NCBI GenBank assembly: GCA_039636775.1
Contig: CP143429.1
Coordinates: forward strand, 2,604,001-2,668,000
Length of the DNA: 64,000 bases
From: Micrococcaceae bacterium Sec5.8
GTDB lineage: Bacteria; Actinomycetota; Actinomycetes; Actinomycetales; Micrococcaceae
Direction: 5' to 3'
The notes beneath the pieces are model-generated. The model was not told where the DNA came from and made no database searches. It saw only the letters and a program-made list of their open reading frames with translations. This document shows positions 38,686 to 50,456 of the stretch, in pieces (within the stretch, counting starts at the first letter, position 1; the number at the start of each line of letters is the position of its first letter). Both the position numbers and the translations under genes were made by a program.

Positions 38686-39558
38686 GTGGCGCATCCGGGT
38701 TGGACGGACTTCAGTTTCGAGGGGATCGGCACCCGGTGGGTGGTCTCAACGCCGTCTCCGCTCTCCGGCGCGCTCCGCCGACGGTTGCTCGCCATCGTGG
38801 CCGGGTACGACACCGCCTGGTCCCGGTTCCGGCCGGACTCCCTGATCGCCGGCGCCGCACGGAAGCCGGGCCGGTACGTCCTGCCGGCCGGTGCCGCCGA
38901 GCTGGGCGTGCTCTACACCACTTTGTACCGGATCACCGGCGGGGCCATGACCCCGCTGATTGGCGGCAGCCTGGAACAGCTCGGCTACGACGCAAACTAT
39001 TCACTCCGCGCTGGCGGGCCCGCGCTGCCTGCCCCGGCCTGGCCCGAGGTGCTCGACTGGCAGGGGACGGTACTGACCACCTGCGCCCCGGTGGTGATCG
39101 ACGTCGGGGCGGCGGGCAAAGGGCAGCTCGCGGACCTGCTCTCCGCCGAACTGCGCGCGGCGGGGGTACCGGAGCAGTTCATCGACGCGGGCGGGGACTT
39201 GCTCAACGCTGGATCCGCGCCGGTCGACGTCGGACTGGAACACCCCTACGATCCGTCCCGGGCGATCGGCATCGTCAGCCTCGGGACCGGCGCCCTGTGC
39301 GCGTCCGCTGCCAACCGCCGCGCCTGGGGGGACGGGCTGCACCACGTGCTGGACGGCACCACCGGGGCGCCGGTGCGCACGGTCGTTGCCAGCTGGGCGA
39401 TGGCGCCCAGCGCCATGGTGGCCGATGCCCTGGCGACTGCCCTGTTTTTCGTCGAGGGATCCCGTTTGCAGGAGGACTTCGACGTCTCCTGGCTGACGGT
39501 GTACTCGGACGGCCACGCCGAGTACTCGGCCGATTTTGAAGGGGTATTGTTTCCATGA
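38686..39558 (+). CDS. apbE: FAD:protein FMN transferase (ApbE family)
   Basis: A protein of 290 residues that moves FMN from FAD to a Thr of its target. It has an early YDTAWSRFRPDSLI, the FAD-binding VIDVGAAGKGQLADLL, DAGGDLLNAG, and the metal-site end ADALATALFF, all in family order. It is a little shorter than E. coli ApbE. The GTG at 38686 has a textbook AGGAGG eight nt upstream. Homologous sequence begins right there (FSFEGIGTRWVV), so the 19 codons upstream are not used. There is no signal peptide or lipobox. It overlaps the next gene by 4 nt (ATGA). The target is presumably the FMN_bind protein just upstream. Confidence 0.92.
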   Translation: MAHPGWTDFSFEGIGTRWVVSTPSPLSGALRRRLLAIVAGYDTAWSRFRPDSLIAGAARKPGRYVLPAGAAELGVLYTTLYRITGGAMTPLIGGSLEQLGYDANYSLRAGGPALPAPAWPEVLDWQGTVLTTCAPVVIDVGAAGKGQLADLLSAELRAAGVPEQFIDAGGDLLNAGSAPVDVGLEHPYDPSRAIGIVSLGTGALCASAANRRAWGDGLHHVLDGTTGAPVRTVVASWAMAPSAMVADALATALFFVEGSRLQEDFDVSWLTVYSDGHAEYSADFEGVLFP

Positions 39559-41090
39559 CCGCAACCGTCTCCACTCCCATCAGCTCGCGGCTGGACACGG
39601 CGCTGGGCCGGCTGACGATGTACCGGCTGGTCCTCTGGGTCCTCGCGGTACTGGCCGGCTACAGCCTGTTGCTGGAGGTTCTCGGCTGGCTGACATTCGG
39701 GCTTCCGGAGATGATCGCCCATCTGGCGCTCTGCCTTGGCCTGACGTACGCCTCCAACCGGGTGCTCGCCGCGATGTTCTCTGTGGCCCCGCACTCGGAG
39801 TCCGCACTGATCACCGGTCTGCTGCTGTTTTTCCTGTTCTGGCCGACGCAGTTCTCAGCGGGACTGCAGTACCTGGACCTGGCCGGCGTCGCCCTCGCCT
39901 GCGTGCTCGCGTCGGCGACCAAATACGCCCTGGCCTGGCGGGGCCGGCACATCTTCAATCCGGCGGCGGCCGGGGCGTTCATCACCGGGCTGACGGGCCT
40001 CAACATCGCCACGTGGTGGGCGGCCACCCCCGCCATGCTCTGGCTGGTACTGCCGGGGGTCCTGCTGGTCCTCTACCGCGTCCGTAAGCTGCTGATGGCG
40101 TCCGTGTTCATGCTCGTGGCGGTCTCGATCATCGCCGCGGAACTGCTGCGCACCGGCATGGGGCCGGGTGAGGCACTGTGGCAGACCCTGGCCCAGCGCC
40201 CGGTACTCTTTTTCGTCGGTTTCATGCTCACCGAGCCGCTCACGCTGCCGCCGCGCCGGTGGCAGCAGCTGGCACTGGCTGCCGTCGTGGGGGTGCTGTT
40301 CGCCATACCGTACAACCTGGGCGTCGTCGCGAACTCCCCCGAACTCGCGCTGCTCGTGGGAAACGCGCTCGCTTTCGCAGCCGGTCAGCGTGGCCGCGTC
40401 CTGCTGCGCTTCCGGGGAACCCGTCCGTTGACGCCGACGACGACGGAGTTCGCCTTCGAACCGGTCCGACCGCTGCGTTTCGCGCCGGGACAGTACATTG
40501 AGCTGAACCTGCCGCACACGAAGGCCGACCGCAAGGGCCGCCGCCGGGTGTTCAGCCTTGCCAGCCCACCAGGTTCGGCCGAGGTCAGGATCGGCGTGGG
40601 TACGGCTGCGCCGCTGTCCACGGCGAAGCAATCGCTCCTCGCCCTGGCGCCCGGGGACGAGCTGACGGCCACAGCGGTGGGCGGCGACTTCATCCTGCCG
40701 CGGACACCGGGCGCCCGGGTCCTCCTCATCGCGGCCGGCATCGGTATCACCCCGTATCTGGCCCAGCTGTCGGGCGGTCCCGCCGAAGACCGGGACGTGG
40801 TCCTGCTGTACCTGGCCCGGAGTTCCGCCGAACTCGCGTACGCTCCGGAAATCGAACGCACCGGCGTCCGCGTCCTGGCCCGGCTCGCCGACGGCTCAGC
40901 TCCGCCGGCGTTTATGGAGGATGCAGGCGCTGCCCGGATCGACGGCGCGTCTCTGAAGGCTCTCGTGCCCGACATCGCGGACCGGGAGGTCTACGTGTCG
41001 GGGTCCCCGGCGAGCGTGCGATCCCTCCGTTCCGCCGCCCGCGGCGCCGGGGCACGTCGGATCCATGTGGATTCCTTCGCCGGGTACTAA
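39555..41090 (+). CDS. NqrB/RnfD-like membrane domain fused to a ferredoxin-NADP reductase domain
   Basis: A protein of 511 residues in two parts. Residues ~25-285 form seven to nine helices of the RnfD/NqrB type: ESALITGLLLFFLFWPT, SATKYALAWRGRHIFNPAAAGAF, WWAATPAMLWLVLPG, FFVGFMLTEPLTLP. Residues ~285-511 are a cytoplasmic reductase: FAD site RFAPGQYIELNLPH and RRRVFSLASPPG, NAD(P) site LLIAAGIGITPYLAQL, and the end VYVSGSPASVRSL. The reductase should take electrons from NAD(P)H and pass them through the membrane domain to the flavinylated lipoprotein. Such fusions are reported next to FMN_bind and ApbE genes in surveys of flavinylated systems. The final acceptor is unknown. Confidence 0.88.
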   Translation: MTATVSTPISSRLDTALGRLTMYRLVLWVLAVLAGYSLLLEVLGWLTFGLPEMIAHLALCLGLTYASNRVLAAMFSVAPHSESALITGLLLFFLFWPTQFSAGLQYLDLAGVALACVLASATKYALAWRGRHIFNPAAAGAFITGLTGLNIATWWAATPAMLWLVLPGVLLVLYRVRKLLMASVFMLVAVSIIAAELLRTGMGPGEALWQTLAQRPVLFFVGFMLTEPLTLPPRRWQQLALAAVVGVLFAIPYNLGVVANSPELALLVGNALAFAAGQRGRVLLRFRGTRPLTPTTTEFAFEPVRPLRFAPGQYIELNLPHTKADRKGRRRVFSLASPPGSAEVRIGVGTAAPLSTAKQSLLALAPGDELTATAVGGDFILPRTPGARVLLIAAGIGITPYLAQLSGGPAEDRDVVLLYLARSSAELAYAPEIERTGVRVLARLADGSAPPAFMEDAGAARIDGASLKALVPDIADREVYVSGSPASVRSLRSAARGAGARRIHVDSFAGY

Positions 41091-41211
41091 GTGTTCCCCA
41101 GCTACCGGACGCCCTGCGTTTTCCGCCTGCTTCACGCCCCGATTTTTCCTTCCAGCCCACCTTCCTGCTAAGCTCTAGGACGTCCCGCCGGTAACGGCAG
41201 GAACCCTGAAG

Positions 41212-41284
41212 GCCCTCGTAGCTCAGGGGATAGAGCGTCTGCCTCCGGAGCAGAAGGTCGTTGGTTCGATTCCAATCGAGGGCA
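41212..41284 (+). tRNA. tRNA-Arg (anticodon CCG)
   Basis: The cloverleaf folds fully: acceptor GCCCTCG/CGAGGGC, D stem GCTC/GAGC, anticodon stem TCTGC/GCAGA with loop CTCCGGA (anticodon CCG, reads CGG), T stem GTTGG/CCAAT with TTCGATT loop, and discriminator A. The CCA end is not encoded. A terminator follows within 10 nt. Confidence 0.95.
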
Positions 41285-41289
41285 CAGAG

Positions 41290-41333
41290 AAAAACCCCGC
41301 CATTTCAAGGAAGTGGCGGGGTTTCTTGCTTCC
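41290..41333. terminator. Terminator between tRNA-Arg and the convergent CDF gene
   Basis: AAACCCCGCCA and its complement TGGCGGGGTTT form a stem with extra TTTC/GAAG-type pairing at the top. An A-run lies before and TTTCTTGCT after. It can act for both convergent units. Confidence 0.85.
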
Positions 41334-42310
41334 TAGTCGCCGGCGCGGGGTTCCGTGGAACCAAAGCCCAGCGCGGCCTCGTCCGGCGTTGCCAGTGTTA
41401 AGACGGCTTCTTCGACTGTTTCACGGTCTTCCAGCTCGCGCTCTATCCGTCGCAGGGTCACAGCCACTTCGTGCTCCGGGTGGTCCCCCTGCAGGTCCAC
41501 CGCCGCGACGAGGTACAACCTGCGGGGGCCGACAAACTCCAGATGCATGTAGGTGAGCCGGGCGATGTCCGGGTGCTCCAATATCCGAAGAGCCATGGAG
41601 CGTTCGATGTCCGGAGTCACGCCCTGGCCCACCAGGAACCGCCGGTTGCGGTCGATCAGTACGACGGCGACGACCGCCAGCAGTACGCCGACGACGATCG
41701 ACCCCAGGGCATCCGGCAGCGGCGAACCCGTGACCTGGTGCAGGAACACCCCGGCAAAGGCCACAACCAGGCCGACCAGTGCCGCGGCGTCCTCCGCGAA
41801 GACGGCGCGCAGTGTGGGATCGGAGCTGATCAGGACCTGTTCCAGGGTGTGGCGTTCGAGCTCGTGCGCGGCCTTCCTGGTCTGGCGGAAGGCCTGGATG
41901 AAGGAGATCCCCTCCAAGACGAAGGCCACGGCCAGGACGACGTAAGCGACTTCAAAGTCGGCCGCCGGCTCTGGCGAAATGATCTGCTGGATGCCGTGCA
42001 TGATGGAGACCACGGCGCCGGCGGTGAAGAGTCCGAATGCCGCAAACATCGACCAGACGTATGCTTCCCGGCCGTAGCCCATGGGATGGCTCTCGTCCCG
42101 CGGCTTGACCGACCGCCGTTCCGCGAAGAACAAGAACACCTGATTTCCGGTGTCCGCCCAGGAATGGGCTGCCTCCGCCGTCATCGAGGCTGATCCGGTG
42201 AGGACTGCGGCCACGGACTTCGCGGCAGCGACGAGAATATTCGCCACAAAGGCGATGATGACCGTCAGAAGGGTCGAGTTGGATTCTTTTCGCTTCTTGG
42301 GGTGTGCCAT
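41333..42310 (-). CDS. Cation diffusion facilitator (CDF) family transporter
   Basis: A protein of 325 residues. Six membrane helices are followed by a cytoplasmic dimerisation domain (about 215-310, DIARLTYMHLEFVGPRRLYLVAAVDLQG). The first metal-site helix has AEAAHSWADTGNQ (H-x-x-x-D). The matching later helix reads FAEDAAALVGL, with an acidic pair instead of the usual H/D-x-x-x-D. This variant occurs in an actinobacterial CDF subgroup with unknown metal. It should export a divalent cation in exchange for protons. The ATG at 42310 has GGTAGG upstream. The frame beyond it overlaps the promoter of the protease gene. Confidence 0.85.
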   Translation of the reverse strand: MAHPKKRKESNSTLLTVIIAFVANILVAAAKSVAAVLTGSASMTAEAAHSWADTGNQVFLFFAERRSVKPRDESHPMGYGREAYVWSMFAAFGLFTAGAVVSIMHGIQQIISPEPAADFEVAYVVLAVAFVLEGISFIQAFRQTRKAAHELERHTLEQVLISSDPTLRAVFAEDAAALVGLVVAFAGVFLHQVTGSPLPDALGSIVVGVLLAVVAVVLIDRNRRFLVGQGVTPDIERSMALRILEHPDIARLTYMHLEFVGPRRLYLVAAVDLQGDHPEHEVAVTLRRIERELEDRETVEEAVLTLATPDEAALGFGSTEPRAGD

Positions 42311-42425
42311 TGGCCTACCGTATCCAATGGGCAGCATCACCCGTGCTCCCGGGGTTCCGCCCCTGCCAATTGTCGGCGCTCCCTCGTAGGCTGTCCACAC
42401 AATGGCAGAAGATAAGGGGTCTCAC

Positions 42426-43484
42426 ATGTACTGCTCCATCATTCCTCCATACTTGCTCCGCCGCCTGGCAGCGCACCACGAACCGGAGTTCTCCGACATC
42501 TCCCGTGCAGCGAAAAACGCACTGCTGCACGTCCCGGACTTCCAGGCCTCCCGGGCTGCCCCGGGTCCCGGCAGCCATCCGGGAATGCGGGAACTCCAGC
42601 CGTCCCCGCCCGAACGCACCATCTTTGATGCGAAGTCCACCGAGAAACTGCCCGGCAGCGTGGTCCGCAAAGAGGGGGATGCGGCCACCGGGGATGCTGC
42701 CGCGGATGAAGCCTATGACGGGCTGGGAGACACCCACCGGCTCTACGCCGAGGCCTTCGGCCGGAACTCCATCGATGGCAACGGCCTCCACCTCAATGCC
42801 ACGGTGCATTACGGCAGCCTCTACGACAACGCTTTCTGGGACGGCCAGCAAATGGTCTTCGGAGACGGCGACGGCCGAGTCTTCGAGCGGTTCACCAAGT
42901 CGTTGAGCGTCATTGGCCACGAGTTGGCACACGGCGTCACCCAGTACTCGGCCGGGCTGGCCTACCGCAACCAGGCCGGGGCGCTCAACGAATCGATGTC
43001 CGACGTCTTCGGCGCCCTCGTGGAGCAGTTCGTCAGGAAACAACCGGCGTCGGAAGCCAGTTGGCTGATCGGCGAAGGCCTTTTCACCGACCAGGTTCAA
43101 GGCGCGGCCCTGCGGTCCATGAAGGCCCCGGGCTCGGCGTACGACGACGACGTGCTCGGCAAGGATCCACAGCCGGACTCCATGGACGGCTACGTGCATA
43201 CGAGCGCCGACAACGGTGGTGTGCACCTTAACTCCGGCATCCCCAACCGGGCTTTCTATCTGGTTTCTTCAGCCGTCGGAGGCAACGCCTGGGAGGCGCC
43301 GGGCCGGATCTGGTATGAGACGCTGACGGGCGGTACCCTGGCCCCGAACGCCACCTTTGGCGCGTTCGCCAAGGCCACCGCCGCTTCTGCCGGGGAGCTC
43401 TTCGGGGCGGAGTCCAAAGAGCATGACGCCGTGCTGTCGGCGTGGGAAACTGTGAAGGTAAAGTTCCCCGGAGCGAGGCGATAG
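42426..43484 (+). CDS. Protealysin-like M4 metalloprotease
   Basis: A protein of 352 residues. The N-terminus MYCSIIPPYLLRRLA is the short PPL-type propeptide motif of protealysin-like M4 proteases, which lack a secretion signal. The thermolysin core follows: TVHYGSLYDNAFWDGQQMVFGDGDG, HELAH zinc site at 165-169, GALNESMSDVFG with the third zinc ligand Glu190, and GGVHLNSGIPNRAFY with the catalytic His. It lacks the long FTP/PepSY propeptide of secreted thermolysins. The ATG at 42426 has AAGGGG upstream. An in-frame ATG at 42402 is less likely because the PPL motif is N-terminal in relatives. The next gene encodes a likely emfourin inhibitor. Confidence 0.93.
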   Translation: MYCSIIPPYLLRRLAAHHEPEFSDISRAAKNALLHVPDFQASRAAPGPGSHPGMRELQPSPPERTIFDAKSTEKLPGSVVRKEGDAATGDAAADEAYDGLGDTHRLYAEAFGRNSIDGNGLHLNATVHYGSLYDNAFWDGQQMVFGDGDGRVFERFTKSLSVIGHELAHGVTQYSAGLAYRNQAGALNESMSDVFGALVEQFVRKQPASEASWLIGEGLFTDQVQGAALRSMKAPGSAYDDDVLGKDPQPDSMDGYVHTSADNGGVHLNSGIPNRAFYLVSSAVGGNAWEAPGRIWYETLTGGTLAPNATFGAFAKATAASAGELFGAESKEHDAVLSAWETVKVKFPGARR

Positions 43485-43510
43485 GCCGAGCCCACAACGA
43501 TCCGAGTCCC

Positions 43511-43807
43511 GTGAAGATTACCGTCCAGCGCAGCGGCGGAATTGCCGGCCTGAAGCGGACGTGGACCGTCCGGCCCACGCCGCCGGAGGATACCGACCAA
43601 TGGCAACCGCTCATTGAAGCGTGCCCGTGGGACGACGTCGGCGGGACCGGGGGAGCCTCCGGCCAGCCGGACCGGTTCATGTACAGCATCCGGGCCGATC
43701 AACGCCGGGCGGTCCTGCCGGAGCGAGAGGTCACCGGCCCCTGGCGGGACCTGGTCGAGTGCGCCCGCGCTGCCGCCGAGGCAGCGGCCGTCCCGGATCC
43801 GGACTAG
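43511..43807 (+). CDS. Emfourin-like M4 protease inhibitor
   Basis: A protein of 98 residues that begins VKITVQRSGGIAGLKRTWTV. This is the signature start of emfourin, a small inhibitor encoded beside protealysin-like proteases. It continues with a YSIR-type strand (FMYSIRADQRRAVLPEREV) and a C-terminal helix (LVECARAAAEAA). It is 26 nt downstream of the protease gene on the same strand, matching the known operon. The GTG at 43511 is chosen because the family begins there. The ribosome site is weak, so level or coupling may depend on the upstream gene. Confidence 0.8.
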   Translation: MKITVQRSGGIAGLKRTWTVRPTPPEDTDQWQPLIEACPWDDVGGTGGASGQPDRFMYSIRADQRRAVLPEREVTGPWRDLVECARAAAEAAAVPDPD

Positions 43808-43831
43808 CTGCCTGATCCGGAGCCGCTCCCC

Positions 43832-44797
43832 CTATGCCGTCACCAGGTGTCCGCGGAAGGTGCGGCGGTAGGACTGCGGGCTGGTGTCCAGCACCTTGCC
43901 GAAATGGTGCCGCAACAGCACCGGATGGCCAAAACCGGATTCGCGGGCGATTTCGTCGATGGTATGGTCTGTGGTCTCCAGCAGTTCCTGAGCGCGCAGC
44001 ACCCGCTGGGAGTTGAGCCAGGCGGCCGGCGTGGCCCCCGTCTCGGAACGGAAGCGCCTGGCGAACGTCCGCGGCGTCATATGCACGCGTGCCGCGAGGT
44101 CGTTGACCGGGTGTTCCTCCCCCAGGTGCCGCACCATCCACTGCAGCAGTTCCTCCATCGGCTCGGAACCGCACGCCGGGACGGGCCGGTCAATGTACTG
44201 GGCCTGGCCGCCGTCGCGGTGCGGTGGAACCACCATGTCCCGGGCGATCGCGGCTGCCACCGCGGCGCCAAACTCCTCCCGGACCAGGTGCAGGCAGGCG
44301 TCGATGCCGGCGGCTGTGCCGGCGCTGGTGATGATCCGGCCATCCTCGACGTAGAGGACGTTTTCATCCACCACAGCAGCGGGGTACCGGCTGGCGAGCT
44401 CCTGGGAATGATGCCAGTGCGTGGTGCAGCGGCGTCCGTCCAGCAGCCCGGCCCGGGCCAGGGCGAAGGCTCCGGAGCAGATGGACATCACCCAGGCTCC
44501 GCGCGCGTGGGCGGCGCGCAGAGTTTCCAGGACGGAGTCCGGTACATCCTCCTCCCGGCCGCAGGGGGTCATGATGACCAGGTCCGCGTCCGCCGCCGCG
44601 TCGAGCCCCAGAGCCACCCGCAGGGAGAGTCCGGACTCCAGCGGGACGTCCCCCGGCGACGGCGTGCAGACCCGGAAGTCAAAGGCCGGCACACCATTCC
44701 CCCGGCCTGACCGGTCCACCCCGAAGACTTCAAAAACGGTCCCGAATTCGAAGATCGAGAAGTTCGACACCACGATGAGTGCCACTGATTTGATCAT
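43832..44797 (-). CDS. GlxA-family AraC-type transcriptional regulator
   Basis: A protein of 321 residues. Residues 1-190 are a DJ-1/PfpI-like domain (VALIVVSNFSIFEFGTVFEVF, DLVIMTPCG, and MSICSGAFALARAGLLDGRRCTTHW at the nucleophile elbow with Cys). Residues ~215-315 hold two AraC helix-turn-helix units (VNDLAARVHMTPRTFARRFRSETGATPAAWL and IDEIARESGFGHPVLLRHHF). The ligand is unknown. It is divergent from a 55-residue membrane peptide gene 81 bp away. The ATG at 44797 is the homologous start, though GGAGG lies very close to it. Confidence 0.9.
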   Translation of the reverse strand: MIKSVALIVVSNFSIFEFGTVFEVFGVDRSGRGNGVPAFDFRVCTPSPGDVPLESGLSLRVALGLDAAADADLVIMTPCGREEDVPDSVLETLRAAHARGAWVMSICSGAFALARAGLLDGRRCTTHWHHSQELASRYPAAVVDENVLYVEDGRIITSAGTAAGIDACLHLVREEFGAAVAAAIARDMVVPPHRDGGQAQYIDRPVPACGSEPMEELLQWMVRHLGEEHPVNDLAARVHMTPRTFARRFRSETGATPAAWLNSQRVLRAQELLETTDHTIDEIARESGFGHPVLLRHHFGKVLDTSPQSYRRTFRGHLVTA

Positions 44798-44878
44798 GCC
44801 TCCAGTGTGGCAGAAATTATTGCATATTGGTCGTTTCTGCCACTTTTTCCTGTTGCCCTCCGGGAGAACCATGGAGGT

Positions 44879-45046
44879 ATGGAACTCATCGGAATCGCCC
44901 TCGTTCTGCTAGTGATCATCGCCTCCGCCGCCACGGTCGCCGCTCTCCGCAAGGACGGCCTTGGCCACACTCCGCCCGTCCGCTCGGAAGAGTACTGGAT
45001 GGCGAAGGACCTCCCCAGCACCAGTTACACCTTCCGGATTTTCTAG
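44879..45046 (+). CDS. Small single-helix membrane peptide
   Basis: A peptide of 55 residues: helix GIALVLLVIIASAATVAAL, then RKDGLGHTPPVRSEEYWMAKDLPSTSYTFRIF with a conserved-looking GHTPPVRS motif. Short proteins with an N-terminal helix and a GHTPPxxS cytoplasmic tail recur in Arthrobacter relatives and have no known role. GGAGG lies directly before the ATG, closer than ideal. It is divergent from the GlxA-type regulator and may be its target. Confidence 0.6.
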   Translation: MELIGIALVLLVIIASAATVAALRKDGLGHTPPVRSEEYWMAKDLPSTSYTFRIF

Positions 45047-45112
45047 CCGGGGTCACGGACGTCCCTGGCCGCCGGTCAGCCCAGCGGCGGCCGGGGCCGG
45101 GGCCGGGCGCTG

Positions 45113-45778
45113 TTAGTCGGCGCTGATCTGAAGGCGGAACCGGTCCCGGCGGGTGTGCAGGTCCCACAGGTGGCCGGCCAGGACAGCGGGATCCTTCTCG
45201 GGATCCCCTTCAATGATGCGGCCGCCGATAATGAGCTGGGATACCTGGATGCCCTCCTCGCCGAGGGCCTCATGGAGAAGCTGCGCGTACGCCGCCTGCC
45301 CGGCGAAGGCCACCGAGGTGCCCGTGACGTTGCGTCCGGGCTTCACCGCGGAGCCGCCATTGACAAAGAGGATCGTTCCCCTGTTCCCGCCGAGGAACCG
45401 CATGCCGGGAAGGACCTGATGCACCGCCGCGACCGGACCGTAGATGGAGAATTCCACCGGTCCGATCAGGTCGGCGGGCGTGGTCTCGAGAACCGGCCGC
45501 ATAAAATCCTTTTGCGGCAGGGGGCTGTACTGCAGGACCTCAATCGGTCCGAGGGTCTCCGTGGCGCGCTCCAGTGCCCGGGTGATCGATGCCTGGTCCC
45601 GCACGTCGGCGGCGAAGCCCCTGGCTTCGATGCCTTCGCCCGCCAGCCCTTCGGCCAACGCGTCAACGCGTCCCTGGTTGCGGGATATGAGCGCGACGGC
45701 GAAGCCTTCCGCGCCAAAGCGCCTCGCGACGGCGGTTCCAAGCCCGGATCCTGCGCCAATAATTGCGATAGTAGTCAT
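45113..45778 (-). CDS. SDR-family protein lacking the catalytic Lys
   Basis: A protein of 221 residues with a Rossmann start MTTIAIIGAGSGLGTAVARRF (GxGxxxG-like) and the NAD(P)-site motifs FAADVRDQASI and FVNGGSAVKPG. The segment where SDRs have Y-x-x-x-K reads SVAFAGQAAYAQLLHEALGEE: a Tyr is present but no Lys four residues later. It may bind a dinucleotide without classical activity, or use another residue. The overall resemblance is to putative oxidoreductases of actinobacteria. It is convergent with the small membrane peptide gene and divergent from hrpA. Confidence 0.8.
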   Translation of the reverse strand: MTTIAIIGAGSGLGTAVARRFGAEGFAVALISRNQGRVDALAEGLAGEGIEARGFAADVRDQASITRALERATETLGPIEVLQYSPLPQKDFMRPVLETTPADLIGPVEFSIYGPVAAVHQVLPGMRFLGGNRGTILFVNGGSAVKPGRNVTGTSVAFAGQAAYAQLLHEALGEEGIQVSQLIIGGRIIEGDPEKDPAVLAGHLWDLHTRRDRFRLQISAD

Positions 45779-45933
45779 GCCTACTCCAAGGCCCACCTGC
45801 TGCCAGCTATTCCTCAGCACCCTTAGTTTCTCGATGGGACAAACCGTCCGGCAGCCTCCTCCGGCCCTTTATAGACCGGGCCGCAGGGGGCAACCTGATG
45901 TCCGGCCGCCGGGACAGTAGACTGTTTGAAGCC

Positions 45934-49971
<4,038 letters not shown>

Positions 49972-50027
49972 CGCCCGGTTTGGGGCAAGGCAGAACCGCG
50001 CCAGCGGCGGGTTAAACGGACGCTGCC

Positions 50028-50456
50028 TCAGCCGGCCGGAACGTGAGCTACGTGTCCGGCTTTGCGGAGCCCTTCGCGCAGTTTCTCTGCATTTGCGTCA
50101 AGCCGCGCGGGGTCGGGGTTTTGATCCACCGAAGCAAAGTTGAAGTCGGCCATGGTGTTCGAGGGCCAGACATGGACGTGCAGGTGGTTGATCTCGTATC
50201 CGGCCACAATGAGTCCGGCGCGCGCCGAGTCGAACACCTCGACCTGGACAGCGCCGATCTTTTGGGCCACCTGCATCACACGGCCCAGCACCTCAGGGGA
50301 CGCGTCCGTCCAGCGGTCCACTTCCGCGGTCGGCACCACCAGGGTGTGGCCGTCAGCGAGCGGGCCCACCGTCAGGAACGCGACGACGTCCTCCTCGCGC
50401 CACACGAAGCGGCCGGGAATCTCGCCGTTGATGATCTTGGTGAAGAGAGTGCTCAT
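50028..50456 (-). CDS. HIT family protein
   Basis: A protein of 142 residues of the histidine-triad superfamily: FTKIINGEIPGRFVWREEDVVAFL at the N-terminus, GHTLVVPTAEVDRWTD, and the triad NHLHVHVWP (HxHxH). Such proteins hydrolyse nucleotide-phosphoramidate or dinucleotide bonds. The final Arg/His-rich helix is typical of the Hint/Fhit-like bacterial group. It overlaps the alcohol dehydrogenase gene by 4 nt (ATGA), and transcription runs from that gene. Confidence 0.93.
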   Translation of the reverse strand: MSTLFTKIINGEIPGRFVWREEDVVAFLTVGPLADGHTLVVPTAEVDRWTDASPEVLGRVMQVAQKIGAVQVEVFDSARAGLIVAGYEINHLHVHVWPSNTMADFNFASVDQNPDPARLDANAEKLREGLRKAGHVAHVPAG

